Assembly: GCA_019448385.1 (NCBI GenBank)
Contig: JAGTXO010000079.1
Span: 1 to 64,000 of the forward strand
DNA length: 64,000 nucleotides
Source of the DNA: Diacronema lutheri
Taxonomy: Eukaryota > Haptophyta > Pavlovophyceae > Pavlovales > Pavlovaceae
Reading direction: 5' to 3'
Of this stretch, positions 21,036-32,389 are shown one piece after another. The translations under genes and the position numbers were made by a program. Under the pieces are notes generated by a model. That model was given only the letters and a program-made list of their open reading frames with translations, ran no database searches and had not been told where the DNA came from. How positions within the stretch are numbered: position 1 is the first letter of the stretch; the number at the start of each line of letters is the position of its first letter.

Positions 21036-24000
21036 ATGCCCAGCATGGCGCGCGGGTGGCGGAATCTGCTCGCTGGTCTGGCCTTTGTCGTCTCAACGGC
21101 TCAAGAGCAGCCCAGCCCGCCGCCATCCCCTAGGCTGCGCATGCCCCCCTCCCCGGCATCGTCGCCTTCGGCCGGTCCGCAGCCAACTCCAACCCCCGCA
21201 CAATGCCCATTTGGCCACACACACCGCCGCCCCGCTCGTTACCATCGCCGCCAACTAGCCCGCCCAGCCCGCCGTCAGACCTGTCAACGAGCCCACCGCC
21301 GAGCCCGGAAACCAGCACGCCGCAAAGCCTGCTGTCCGGCCCGCCGCTTCGCCCACCGCCAAGCCTGCCGCCCAGCCCGCCGTCAAGCCCGTCGCACGGG
21401 CCGCCGCCCCGCCTGCCGCCGCCTCGTCCGCCGCCGCCCAGCCCGCCGCCACCCAGTCCGCCGCCACCCAGCCCGCCACCACCCAACCCGCCGCCGCCCA
21501 GCCCACCGCCGCCCTGCCCACCGCCCCCTAACCCGCTGCCCACAAGGCAATCCAGCACGCCGCCTCGCCCGCCGCCCAGCCCGCCGCCCAGCCCGTCGCC
21601 CAGCCCACCGTCAAGCCCGCCACCGCCCAGCCCGCCGCCCAGCCCGCCGGCCAGCCCGCCGCCGCCTCGCTCGCCGCCGTCCAGCCCACCGCCGCCTCGC
21701 CCACCGCCGCCCAGCCCACCGCCGCCCAGCCCGCCGCCCGGCTCGTCGCCTCGCCCGCCGCCCAGCCCACCGCCCAGCCCGCCGCGTCGTGCGCCGCCGC
21801 CCAGACCAGCCCCGCTCAACCCGCCGCTCAACCCAACGCCCAGCACGCCGCCGAGCCCCCCGCCTCGCTCGCCGCCTCGCCGGCCGCCGCCCAGCCCGCA
21901 CCCGCCCAGCCCGCCGCCGCCTCGCCCGCCGCCGCCCAGCCCGCCACCGCCACGCCCGCCGCCACCGAGCCCGCCGCCGCCCAGCTCGCCCCCGCCCAGT
22001 GCACCGCCCAGCCCGCCGCCCAGCTCGCCGCCAAGCCCACCGTCCAGCCCGCCACCTCGCCCGTCACCGCCCAGCCCGCCACCGCCACGCCCGCCGCCAC
22101 CGAGCCCACCGCCGCCCAGCCCGCCGCCGCCGAGCCCGCCGCCGCCGAGCCCGCCGCCCAGACCGCCGCCCAGCTCGCCGCCCAGCCCGCCACCCAGTTC
22201 GCCGCCTCGCCCGCCGCCGCCCAGCCCGCCGCCCAGCCCGCCGCCCAGCCCGCCGCCCAGCCCGCCGCCCAGCCCGCCGCCCAGCCCGCCACCCAGCCCG
22301 CCGCCTAGCTCGCCGTACAGCCCGGCGCCCAGCTCGGCGCCCAGCCCGGCGCCCAGCCCGCCGTACAGACCGCCGCCTCGCCCGCCACCTTGCCCGCCGC
22401 CGCCAAGCCCGCCCCCACCCAGCCCGCCGCCGCCCAGCCCGCCGCCGCCCAGCCCGCCGCCGCCGAGCCCGCCGCTCAGACCGCCACCCAGCTCGCCGCC
22501 CAGCCCACCGCCTCACCCGCCGCCGCCCAGCCCGCCCCCGCCACGCCCGCCGCCGCCTCGCCCGCCGCCGCCCAGCCCGCCGCCCAGCTCGGCGCCCAGC
22601 CCGGCGCCCAGCCCGCCGTACAGACCGCCGCCCAGCCCATCGCCTAGCTCGCCGCACAGTCCGCCGCCTCGCCCGCCACCTCGCCCGCCGCCGCCTAGCC
22701 CGCCCCCACCCAGCCCGCCGCCGCCCAGCCCGCCGCCGCCCAGCCCGCCGCCGCCGAGCCCGCCGCTCAGACCGCCACCCAGCTCGCCGCCCAGCCCACC
22801 GCCTCACCCGCCGCCGCCCAGCCCGCCCCCGCCACGCCCGCCGCCGCCTCGCCCGCCGCCGCCCAGCCCGCCGCCCAGCCCGCCGCCCAGCCCGCCGCCC
22901 AGCTCGCCGTCCAGCCCGCCACCCAGCCCGCCGCCCAGCCCGCCGCCCAGCCCGCCGCCCAGCCCGCCGCCCAGCCCGCCGCCCAGCCCGCCACCCAGCC
23001 CGCCGCCCAGCCCGCCGTACGGACCGCCGCCCAGCCCGTCGCCAAGCTCGCCGCACAGTCCGCCGCCTCGCCCGCCACCTCGCCCGCCGCCGCCTAGCCC
23101 GCCCCCACCCAGCCCGCCGCCGCCTCGCCGGCCGCCGCCCAGCCCGCCGCCGCCCAGCTCGCCGCCCAGCCCACCGTCCAGCCCGCCACCTCGCCCGTCA
23201 TCGCCCAGCCCGCCACCGCCACGCCCGCCGCCACCGAGCCCGCCGCCGCCAAGCCCGCCGCCGCCAAGCCCGCCGCCGCCGAGCCCGCCGCCCAGACCGC
23301 CACCCAGACCGCCGCCCAGCTCGCCGCCCAGACCGCCACCCAGTTCGCCGCTTAGCCCGCCGCCTCTTCCGCCACCGCCTGGCCCACCCCCATCCAGCCC
23401 GCCGCCGCCTCTTCCGCCGTCGCCCAGCTCGACGCCGCCCAGTCCACCGCCCAGCCCGCCGCCCAGCTCGCCGCCGAGCCCACCGCTCAGCCCGCCGCCC
23501 AGCTCGCCGCCGAGCCAACCGCTCAGCCCACCGCCTTGCCCGCCGCCGAGGTCAACGCCGCACAGCCCCCCCCAGCTCAGCCCGCCGCCCGGCCCGCCGC
23601 CGAGTTCGCCGCCAAGCAGGCCGGTCAGCCCACCGTCCCGCCCGCCGCCCAGCCCGCCGCCCAGCCCGCCGTACAGCCCGCCGTTCAGCCCATTGCCCAG
23701 CCCGCCGTCCAGCCCGCCGCCTCGTCAGCCGCCGCCCAGCCCACCCCCGCCCAGCCCACCTTCACCCAGTACACGGCCCAGCCCGCCGCCCGGCCCGCCG
23801 CCCAGCCAGGCGCCCAGCCCGCCACCCAGCTCGCCGCCCAGCCCGCCGCCCGGCACGCCGCCCAGTCCGTCGTTCAGCCCACCACCCAGCGCACAACCCA
23901 GCCCGCCGCCCAGCCCGTTGCCCAGCCCACCGCCGCCTCGCCCGCCGCCGCCCAGCCCGCCCTCCAGATCGCCGCCCAGCCCGCCGCCCAGCCCGCCGCC

Positions 24001-26278
24001 CAGCCCGCCGCCTAGCCAGCCACCCAGCCGGCCACCCAGCCCGCCGTCCAGCCCGCCGCTTAGCCCGCTCCCGCCTAGCCCGCCGCCCAGCCCGTCGCCG
24101 AATTCGCCGCCAAGCCCGCCGGTCAGCCCGCCACCCAGCCCGCCGTCCAGCCCGCCGCCCAGCCCGCCGCCCAGCCCGTTGCCCAGCCCGCCACCGCCTC
24201 GCCAGCTGCCGCCCAGCGCACAACCCAGCTCGCCGCCCAGCCCGCCGCCCAGCCCCCCGCCCAGCCCGCCGCCCAGCCCGCCGCCCAGCCCCTTGCCGCC
24301 CAGCTCGCCGCCCAGCCCGCCGCCCAGCCCGCCGCCCAGCCCGCCACCCAGCTCGCTGCCGCGCCGCCCGCCGCCGCGCCCGCCGCCGAGACTACCGCCA
24401 TCGCCGCCTCGGCCTGCCGCCGCCTACAGCCGCTTCGAACTGGCGCTCGCGTCGAGCCTCGCCGACTTTGACGGCGCCGCGCAGGCGCGGCTGCTCGATG
24501 GCCTCGCCGCCTTCCTCGCGTTGCCGCCTACCGCGACGCTATCCATCGAAGCAATTTCCGCCGCCTCGCTTCTCGTGCGCATCTTCATAGTCCAGCGCGC
24601 GCAAGGCTCGACGCCGCTCGTCGACGTGGCTGCTGGGCTCGCAGCCCTCTCGCTCGACGAGCTGTCGGCTGAGCTTGGCACGATTGTGATCGCGCCCGCT
24701 CGCGCCATCCGCGTGGGCTGCGTTGACCCCGCCGCGGCGAACTACGACTCGCTTGCAACCGACTCTGAGCTGCGCGCTTGTCAATACGTGCTGGGCGACG
24801 AGGACAGCACACAAAGCGCGGACGTTGACGACGGCGACGCGCCCGTCGTTGTCCAGACGCGCGCATCGACCGCCTCGCCAAGCGACGGCGGGCCCTTGGC
24901 GCCTGGTGCCGCGCTCGCCGAGCTCTTCGCCAACGATCCCGGTGCAATGGCCGCACTCGTGCTCGCGATCCTCGTCGCGACGCTTTGCGGTTGCGCGCTC
25001 TGTGCGCGCTGCGCGCACCGGCGCGCCATCGCCAGCGTCAGCCAGCGCACGAAAGACGCCATCTTGAAGGCCGAGAGCGAGGCGGCTGCCGCGACCGCCG
25101 CAGCGCTCGCAGCGGCCGCCGAAGCGGCCGCGGCGACCGCTGCCGCGGGCGCGTCCGCCGCGGCGTGCGACGAGGCCGTTTCGGGCGAGGCGCGCGCGCG
25201 CAACGAGCTGGCCACCTTGGCGCAGGCGCAGCAGCAGGCGGCATTGTGCGCTACAGTCGGTACCCGCACATGGCTGGGGGCGGACGATAAGCTGACGGCG
25301 GCGCGCGCAGCGGCTGCTTGCAGCGCGCCGCGCAGCGGGTGCGCCCGCCTCTCCTCCGCGCGCCGCTGCGCAGACTGCGGTCGGCACGAGGGCGCGGCGC
25401 GACCCGTCCCGGACCGACCCGTCCCGGACCCTGGCGCCGCGCGGCGGCGGGTGAAGCTGCCTGCACTCAGCGCGTACGGCGGGACTCTGCCCGCCTGCGT
25501 GATCTACTCATCGCCCGGTACGCTGCTCACGCCACGCTCGTGGGCGTTTGGTGCGCCACCGTCGCTGTGCACGCCCAGCGCGGCGCGTGACGTTGCGAGC
25601 ATGCCGAACGCCCTCTCGCCGCTCGCGCAGCCGCGCAGCCGCATCGGCTCGGTGCCGCGTCCCTCCTACGGCGCGTTGCCGCGCCATCCGCCAAACGCGG
25701 CCGGAGCGAGCCACACGCCCCGCCAGCACGGCTGCGTCGGCTCGGCCGCGCACCTTCGGTCGCCGCCAGCAGCCGCTGCGCGCGCGCACTTCTGCGCGGC
25801 ACGCGTGCAGCCGGTGTCGCGCGGCACGGCGCCGCGGCCGGACGTCGGCGCGCGCCCACAGCCGCCGCGCCTTCTGCCGGACGCGGTGGGCGCGAGCGCT
25901 GGCTTTTGTGGCGCTCCCTACGAAACACCGCCGTGCGCTGGCGCTCACACGGCCGACGGTGCGCAATCGACCTGCGCACGGCCGCGCACGGCGCCGCTCT
26001 ATGCGGGCGCACGCGCGAGCGAGCAGGCCCGTCTGGCGCAGCAGGCCGCGCCATCTTTGCGCGCGCCGCCCACGAGCTTGGCGCCCGTAGGCCAGTGCAG
26101 CGCACAGACGCGCGACTCGTCGTCGTGCGGGCCGGGCGCAGGCGCTCGGGTCGGCTGCGACGATGGGAATGCGCGAAGCAAGGCGGGTGGCGAGCGCGCA
26201 CGAGCGGATGCGGCGACAGAGGGCAGCACGTCGCGACCTTACGCACAATTCGCGCGGACGGGACTCTTCGCGGATTGA
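21036..26278 (+). CDS. Giant SPPP-repeat (hydroxyproline-rich-type) single-pass membrane protein
   Basis: It starts with a signal peptide (MARGWRNLLAGLAFVVSTAQ, ATG at 21036 or 21045). About 1,050 residues of SPPP/SPPPP/RPPP repeats follow (21,300-24,410), the extensin/pherophorin-type substrate for prolyl hydroxylation and arabinosylation. After the repeats comes a small folded domain (YSRFELALASSLADFD...), then CVDPAAANYDSLATD, a Cys-Asp-Pro/Asn-Tyr motif common in surface proteins, then one membrane helix (AALVLAILVATLCGCALC, near 24,960), an Ala-rich coiled segment and a long Cys/Arg/Pro cytoplasmic tail. Signal peptide and repeats lie in different frames; the change is between about 21,190 and 21,230 (indel or unseen splice). 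The role is likely wall/matrix attachment. Confidence 0.72.
21330..24410 (+). repeat. Coding minisatellite for Pro-rich repeats
   Basis: Degenerate 12- to 15-bp units of the type CCGCCGCCCAGC fill about 3.1 kb. Longer higher-order duplications are visible: the block around 22,390-22,640 recurs nearly unchanged at about 22,690-22,900 and in part at 23,090-23,300. This suggests expansion by unequal exchange. Confidence 0.85.
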
Positions 26279-26344
26279 GGCCCCGGAGAAGAGGCGGCTT
26301 CACAGGTCTTGATCGCCATCCCACCCCTACGCAGTGACGACGGG

Positions 26345-26853
26345 CGTGGATGCACGAGCGCTCACGCAAGCGCTCATGCGTGGCGCCTGTCGAGCGCCCG
26401 CACGCGCGCGGCGCAGCCGCGGCCAGTGCGCACACGCACTCGGCCGCGCCCTCGGCCGCGCCGGGCTCGGCGGGCGGGAGCGGCAGCCGAGGCGGCAGCG
26501 AGACGCCCGCGTCGGCCCTGGCGCGCTTCGCGGCGCGCCGGCGCGCGGAGCGCGACGGCTGGCCCTGCGCCGCGGCGCCCTGCGCGCACGCGGCGACGGC
26601 CGGTGGCGCCGGCGCTGCGCGCGCGAGGGGTGGCAACGGCGGCGACGGCGATGGGCGCGGCGACGGCGCGTGCGGCGGTTGGGCGCTGCCAGCAGGCAGG
26701 CGACGCGGGCAGCCGCGCGGCTGTGGCGGGTGGTGGCGGCTGCGGCTGCCACACGGGCGACGCAGGCGGCAGCACGACCGCGCCGCGCGGCAGCCGGTGC
26801 ACATCGCCTCTGCTCAAGGCCGCCGCACCAGTGAGAGCAACTACGACGCAGCA
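26345..26853 (-). pseudogene. Duplicated 3' fragment of the XRN-like gene
   Basis: About 0.5 kb closely matches 32387-32905, the terminal ~170 codons and the stop region of the XRN-like gene, in the same orientation but with scattered substitutions and small gaps. The 5' part and all catalytic domains are absent. It lies just downstream of the second TIR-like/LRR gene. Segmental duplication or retro-insertion of a 3' end is inferred. Confidence 0.75.
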
Positions 26854-26925
26854 GCTCCTCGGCCCTACTTGCTCTTCGAGATGGGAACATGTGGGGACCC
26901 AGGCGTCATTGGTGAGCGCGCGCGC

Positions 26926-29900
26926 TCACACGGAGACCGTGCACCGGCTCTGCTTGTCCTTGCGCTTCCCAGCGGCGCGAAGGGCTTTTTTAACATCGTC
27001 GCTCATTGGCTCATTGCTCCTGGCCGTCGCAGGGCAGCGATTTGAATGGGCGAGCGTAGGTGTGTAGCGGGTGGACAGCGCGTGCGGCACGGCGCTGCGC
27101 GGCAAGGACCGTGGCCAGCGCGCAGGCTACGCACGCAAAGCGGCGCGTACGAGACGTTGAGCGTCTTGAGCGCACTGTTGCGCCCGAGCGCCTTTGCCAA
27201 AGCGAATCCGGCCTCGTCGCCCAATTCGTTGCCACTGCGCATCACTGGGTGGGAGAGAGATGGGGGAGAAGGCAAGGGTTGAGACAGGCGCCACAGACGA
27301 CCACGCACCGCGCGACGCCATGCACGGCGAGCGAGGCGCAGTCGTGGTGGCAGTGGCTGGTGGCTGTGGTTCGTCAGCCACGAGCCAGCCGCACACGTGG
27401 GCGCGATGCGGCCCTGTCGCGCAACCTGGCCGCACACGGACGCGTGAGTGGTGGTGAAGGTGAAGGCAACCCGGGGCTGAGCACACCCGCGGCACGCACG
27501 GCGATGCGCAGCGCGCTAGCGTCGGCAAGCGTGTGACCGGCCCTATGCAATGCAGCGCCTACCGAAGATCGAGCGCCTTCAGCGAGCTGTTGTGCTCAAA
27601 AGCCTTGGCCAGAGCGACGCCGGCCTCATCGCCCAGCGAGTTCGATCTGCAGTTGAATCGAGGGCAGTGTGGGGCGCAGGCAGGACCAACAGCAACGGTC
27701 GAGGGGACGACGCGCGCGGCATGGCGCTGCGAAGGTGCCTACCCGAGGTTGAGCTCGGTCAGCGTGCTGTTGTGCTCAAAAGCCTTGGCCAATGCGACGC
27801 CAGCCTTGTCGCCGAGCTCATTGGCTCTGAGGGAGAACAATGGGAGAGCAGCGGAGGCGAGGGGACAGGGCGTTGCGCATGTGCGCCCGGATCGGATCGC
27901 CTATCCATGCGCGCAGAGGTGCTGCGGCGGCCAGGGCAAGGCGGGGCAAAATACGTGTGCGACATCGCTCTGCGCAGGCGGAGAGCATCGAAGCCGCCCA
28001 TCGCAGTGCAGCGCCTACTCGAGGTTAAGGCTCGCGAGAAGCGCGCAGTTGCTCGTCAGGGCCTTGGCCAGCGCAACGCCGATCGCATCGTCGCACTCGC
28101 TGTCGCTGCGCGCGCCGAGTTCCGGCACACGAAGGGCAAAGGGGAGGAGATTCGCAAGACGAATGAGAGGGCTCGGCGCGGGCTGCGCCCAGCGCCCCGC
28201 CCGTCCCCGCCGCAGCGCCGCGCGTACCAGAGGTGGAGCGTGCGCAGGAGCGGCAGGCGGCCGCCGTCGATCAGCTTGCACAATGGCGGCGCGACGGACG
28301 GCCCTGCGTCGTAGAGGGTCAGCTCCTCGAGCGAGGCAGGCAGTGCAGCGCCAAGCAGCGCGAGCGCAGGGTGGCTCTTCGCGTGGAGCAAGGCGCTCAG
28401 CTTGCGTAGCTTTGAGCCACGCAGGTCGTCGAGCAGCGCGCGCAGCTCAGCCTTACCGCCCGGGTTGTCCGCGCGCAGCACCGCGTGCAGCCGCGCGACA
28501 CCAAAGCGCGCGCGCACGGTCGCGTCGAGCACCTTATCGTCGGCGCCCACCTGGCCCCTGATTGCCACCAGGTCCTCGGCACGGCTCGCTTCCGCGTGCG
28601 CGAGTGCAAAGCCTTTGGCGCCGCAGAGCGCCGCGTCTGGAAACTCCTGCTCGCGCTCTGCCTTGTCCATGGTGTCCTCCTTCTTTTTGCCCGACTTGGC
28701 GGCGAGGCCATCAACCAGCCCGATGGGTCCAGCGTTGCTCATGACGGTGTAGATGTCATGCAGGTACGCAGCGTCGCGCCCAAGGATCGTCTCGTACAGC
28801 TCGAGCGCGCACCACGCCCTGCGCACGCGGCCGCGTGACGCTGCGGCGCGGCACGTCGGCCGCGCTCACCCGACCGCGCCCACGCGCGCACGGCCAGTCG
28901 CGCGGGCGGGAGCGCCACGGGACCGCACACCACCTTCGCCCACGCGTGCGCCCAACCGTCTCTCTCTCTCTTCCCCCCCCCCCCCCCCCCTCTCCCTTCG
29001 CTCGACGTGCGCTGCGCACCTCGAGACGGCAATCGCCTTCGGGTCGAGCACGCTGACCGTGCCGTCGGTAAGCTGAATCGCGCGCATAAAGGGCGAAACG
29101 CCGACGCCGCCCTGCAGCTCCTCGCCAAGCGCGCTCTGGCGGAGCGCGTACGCGCACACCTGCGCGAGGCGGCGCTAGCCGGTGCACGAGCGCTTGGCGG
29201 CCGGCCGGCCTCGAGCGGCCGGGCCGCGGCTCCCGCGTGGTTGCGCGCTTGCACGCGCGCGGCGGCTTGCGCCACCTTCGAAGGCGCGAAAGCAAGGGAA
29301 GTGCGCGCGCGGCGCGGCGCACCCAGTAATAGGCCGTCGCCTCGCCCAGCGCACGATCCTTGCAGTGCCGCTCGAGGCACTTGATAAAGTCGGCGACGGG
29401 CTCGCCCCACCAATGGCTCACAAACCACGCCGGCGGCTGCGGCCCGCTCGCGAGCGTCTCAACGACCGAGAGCCCCGTCGAGTTGGCAAGCGGCTGGATC
29501 GCGTATTTGGCCAGGTCGTACAGCGTCATCGTCTGCGCCGTGAGCGCCTTCTTCGATTGGCCGGGCGCCATTGACGTCCACTGCTCCGCCTTGCACCGCT
29601 TGGCCGCGTCGGCGGCGAAGGCGCGCAGCTGCGGCAGACTGATGCCGCGCAGCGCTGTTTCTTCGATGCGCGTGTGCGCGCCGCCCGCCGCCTGGCGCGC
29701 ACTCGCCGGCGGCGCACGTGACGCGCGCGGCTCGGCCCGCCAGCGCCCGTAGTCAGCCTTGAGATTGGCGACCGCCGAGTCGAGTGCGGATCCGCACAGC
29801 TGTTTAAGACCGTCGAGCGCAGTCGGCGCGCGCTCGATGATGTACTCGCGTAGCGGGGCGCGGTCGCCGCCCTTGCCGACGCACGCCTCGATCGCGCGCT

Positions 29901-30090
29901 GCAGCGGCATGGCGTCCGGCCCCACACCGCGCGCGCGCACGACTGGCTCGACGGTGCGCTCGGCCGCGTGCGGGACCACGCTGCGTGCTGTAGAGCTGGC
30001 GCTGGCGGCGGCGTGTCGAGCGCCCTCTGGCCGCTTGGTCACGGCCGTGGGCGCGGCGCTGGCCGATGGGCGAGATGAGGTGCACCCCAT
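26926..30090 (-). CDS. TIR-like/LRR protein (paralogue 2) with one LRR per exon
   Basis: Eight exons fit exactly: 30090-29323, 29159-29020, 28818-28228, 28105-28019, 27826-27743, 27646-27563, 27234-27151, 27019-26926. The N-terminus MGCTSS is again a myristoylation/palmitoylation motif. The TIR-like blocks are FVSHWWGEP, YYWVCAYALRQ, RAIQLTDGTVSVLD and AWCALELYE, matching paralogue 1 with identical intron positions. From exon 4 on, each 84- or 87-nt exon encodes one ribonuclease-inhibitor-type repeat (NELGDEAGFALAKAL), and every intron is phase 2. Paralogue 1 has one such exon, this gene four, plus the shortened last repeat. The LRR horseshoe presumably recognises a ligand. NADase activity is a guess from the WCxxE position. 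No NB-ARC is seen between the domains. Confidence 0.82.
28973..28990 (+). repeat. Poly-C tract inside intron 2 of TIR-like/LRR paralogue 2
   Basis: 18 C on the plus strand, preceded by (CT)n. In sense it reads poly-G. Part of the window-wide habit of homopolymer G/C tracts in introns. Confidence 0.8.
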
Positions 30091-30181
30091 GAAAAGCAAA
30101 GAAAGCACTCCACCTCCTGCCGCAGCACGAACGCCGTGCGGCGCGCGAGCTCGCGCGCGGCCGCGTCGGCGGCGGCGGCGG

Positions 30182-30300
30182 CTGGGGCGAAATGACGAGC
30201 CTCCTCGAAACGGAAACTGATATGGGTAAGCCTCCTCGAAACACAAAGAGTGACCATGCATGTGAGGCGAAATGACAAGCCTCCTCGACGCTGAAACTCC
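30182..30300 (+). repeat. Direct repeats in the promoter of TIR-like/LRR paralogue 2
   Basis: GGCGAAATGAC(G/A)AGCCTCCTCG appears twice (about 30187 and 30267), and a shorter AAGCCTCCTCGAAAC lies between them. All are 100-200 bp upstream of the start codon at 30090. Candidate transcription-factor sites; the function is inference. Confidence 0.55.
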
Positions 30301-30304
30301 TTTG

Positions 30305-32225
30305 AAAAATCCTGGAGACCCCTCAGCTTTTTAAAACAGAGCTGAGGTGGACACCGAGCCCTGAGTTGCTATAATCCAGAACGATTTTGCTCAGACGGGT
30401 TCGTCATTTTGGTATATGACCAGCCAATCGAATTAGCCTGGCCTATCGGAGGTGTTGCCGACGGATTTGTGAGTGTTGAATTCGCCAATCGAATTGAATT
30501 GGCCAATCGAAACTTTTGTCCCACGCGTTTGTCATTTTAAACCGGCCAACAGAAAAACGGTCGGAGATGGCGCACTTTTTGGTAGATGACGAGCCTCAAC
30601 CAAGCGAGAGCCTTTCCTCCTCAGCACGCTGGGTGGGAGCCTCTCTTCCTCAGCCCGCTGGGCGGCCGCGCTCTTCCGAGATGGCACGCGAAGCATTTGC
30701 GGCATTCCCTGCCACCGAGTGCTGCGTGCTATCCAAGCCCGCTTCCGCGGACGACCCCTGCGTTTCGCCACCGCCGTCGCCGTCGCTGCCGTCGCCGCCG
30801 CGCGCCGCGCCCAGCCAGAGCTGGCGCGCGCCGCCAAGACCGAGCCGCCGCGCGGTGGCGGTCGCAATCCGCGCACGCACTCGCCCTCCGGAGGCAACGG
30901 TCGCCGTGACGTGCGCCCGCGCCTCGCGTCGACTGCCGCGCACGCGCACGCCTGCGGCGGCGTCCGCCCGCTCGGCGCCGCACGCGACACGATTTACGGC
31001 GCTGCGCTCAAAGGAGCATTGGCCGCCGCCGGCCTCGCTGCTTCTCCCGGACTCGTGCGTGCTGTTCGTCCGGCGAGCCACCCGATTTCAACGCGCACGC
31101 CGGCGGTGGCCTGCTCGCGCTCGGCGGCGCCCGCCGCACGACGGACGGCACAATGCTTAACGCAACCGTCGCCACGACCGGCATCAGCCGCTCCGCGGCG
31201 GACGCTTTCGCCGCGTCCGCCGGCGCGGGTGGCCGTGCCGTGCGCCAACGCCTGGCACCGACCGGTGCGCACGTGGCTGCGCGCGGCGGCGGCGCGCGCG
31301 CTCTGGGCACGGCAGACGACGCGACAGACACGACCGGCAGCGCCGCACCTGGCACCACGCACGCCGGCGCGAGCACCTCCCTCACCGCAGGACGTGCTCC
31401 CGCCGCCGACGCCACCGGTCGACTCGAGCGTGCCCTCGGCCAAGCGCAGTACGCGACTCTGCGCGCATGCCTCTCCAGCCTGCGCCATTCGCACAACCAG
31501 ACCGCCATTCGCCTGCACTTGCTGGACTTGCGCCTCGCGCACGGCGAGGGCATGGGCGGCTTGCCTGCGCTGCGACCGTACGTTAGCCGCTTGCACAACG
31601 CGCACTCACGTTCACCAAATACTCCGACAACCGCATCGAGGTGAGCTCCGTCGGCGGCTACCACGCGCTGCAGAAGGCCAAGATCGACCTCGCCGCAACG
31701 TGCAACCCACGCTGGATCCCCGTTCTTTAGCGCTGGAGCTACACCAACGGCGACCAGGCCCTCGCTTACTTCAACAACTCCAAGCGCGTGTATCGCGTCC
31801 TCGGCCACGACGAGCCCGTCGCCGCCAACGTCGCGAACGCCGCCGCCGCCGCCGGCCCGCTTGCCGGCCACTCGCGCTGCCCGAGGGATGCTAGCCGATG
31901 CGCGCCACCACCGTCCGCGATCACGCCGCAGCTCGCGCCGTCGGACCCACCGCGGCGCGGCCGCCATGCGCGCGCCGCCCCTCACACCGCCACTGCCTCG
32001 ACGCTACGCATATCCGCCTCCACGCGCCTTCCCCTGCACCAACCGCCCGCCCTCGCCTCACACCCGGTCCGCCACTTCGACGTGGTCCTCCACCGGCCGC
32101 CGGCCGTCGTCACTGCCACACGCCGAGACGGCCTGCCGGCCGGGTTTGAAACTGCGACACGTTTGGCATTAAGGAAAAACGGCCCCCCGCCCCCCGGCGG
32201 GGTCTCCAGCCCCAGGGCAGCGCCC
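30305..32225 (+). mobile_element. Dispersed element R2, long copy
   Basis: The left end (AAATCCTGGAGACCCC, 30306-30322) and right end (GGCGGGGTCTCCAGCCCCAGGG, about 32196-32217) are both shared with the short copy at 41844-42035, which joins them with only ~150 bp between. An 11-bp inverted repeat, CTGGAGACCCC/GGGGTCTCCAG, lies at or near both ends, as in a class II or MITE family. The interior (30560-32160) is specific to this copy, GC-rich and decayed. A 29-bp tandem duplication lies at 30607-30666. No transposase is recognised. Confidence 0.62.
31153..31860 (+). pseudogene. Decayed coding-like sequence inside R2
   Basis: The stretch around 31,600-31,840 has a natural amino-acid mix for this window (KYSDNRIEVSSVGGYHALQ, then RWSYTNGDQALAYFNNSKRV), unlike the Arg/Ala/Pro noise of random frames, and so looks like real former coding sequence. 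It is interrupted and spread over more than one frame. I do not recognise the family. It may be element-encoded or captured host sequence. Confidence 0.4.
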
Positions 32226-32386
32226 CCTTATATGTCAAAGGAGGCTTGCACACACGACGAGCGCGACGAAACTAGACCTTTGGGAAGCTTCAATTTCAAA
32301 GGAGGCTTGCACATGCGACAGTGCGCGCTGCACGCGCTCAAAGTCGAAGCGGCGCGTGCTGCGCGGCAGCCGCCAGGGACGCGACA
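32226..32386. other. Spacer with paired AAAGGAGGCTTGCAC repeats
   Basis: (G/T)TCAAAGGAGGCTTGCACA occurs twice, about 63 bp apart (32237 and 32299), just beyond the R2 right end. The 3' flank of the XRN-like gene. Confidence 0.5.
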
Positions 32387-32389
32387 TGC

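Noticed and set aside
22064-23056. Minus-strand RRAGRRAG and GWAAGWAA frames
   Set aside because: Antisense readings of the same Pro-rich repeat.
21036-24590. 1,184-codon RRPARRPA frame
   Set aside because: The frame-shifted reading of the SPPP repeat; after the signal peptide it has no domain, whereas the other frame leads to a folded domain and a membrane helix.
30516-31160. Plus-strand ORFs in the left part of R2 as a real gene
   Set aside because: Arg/Ser/Pro composition, no domain, and several equal-length frames overlap; treated as element interior.
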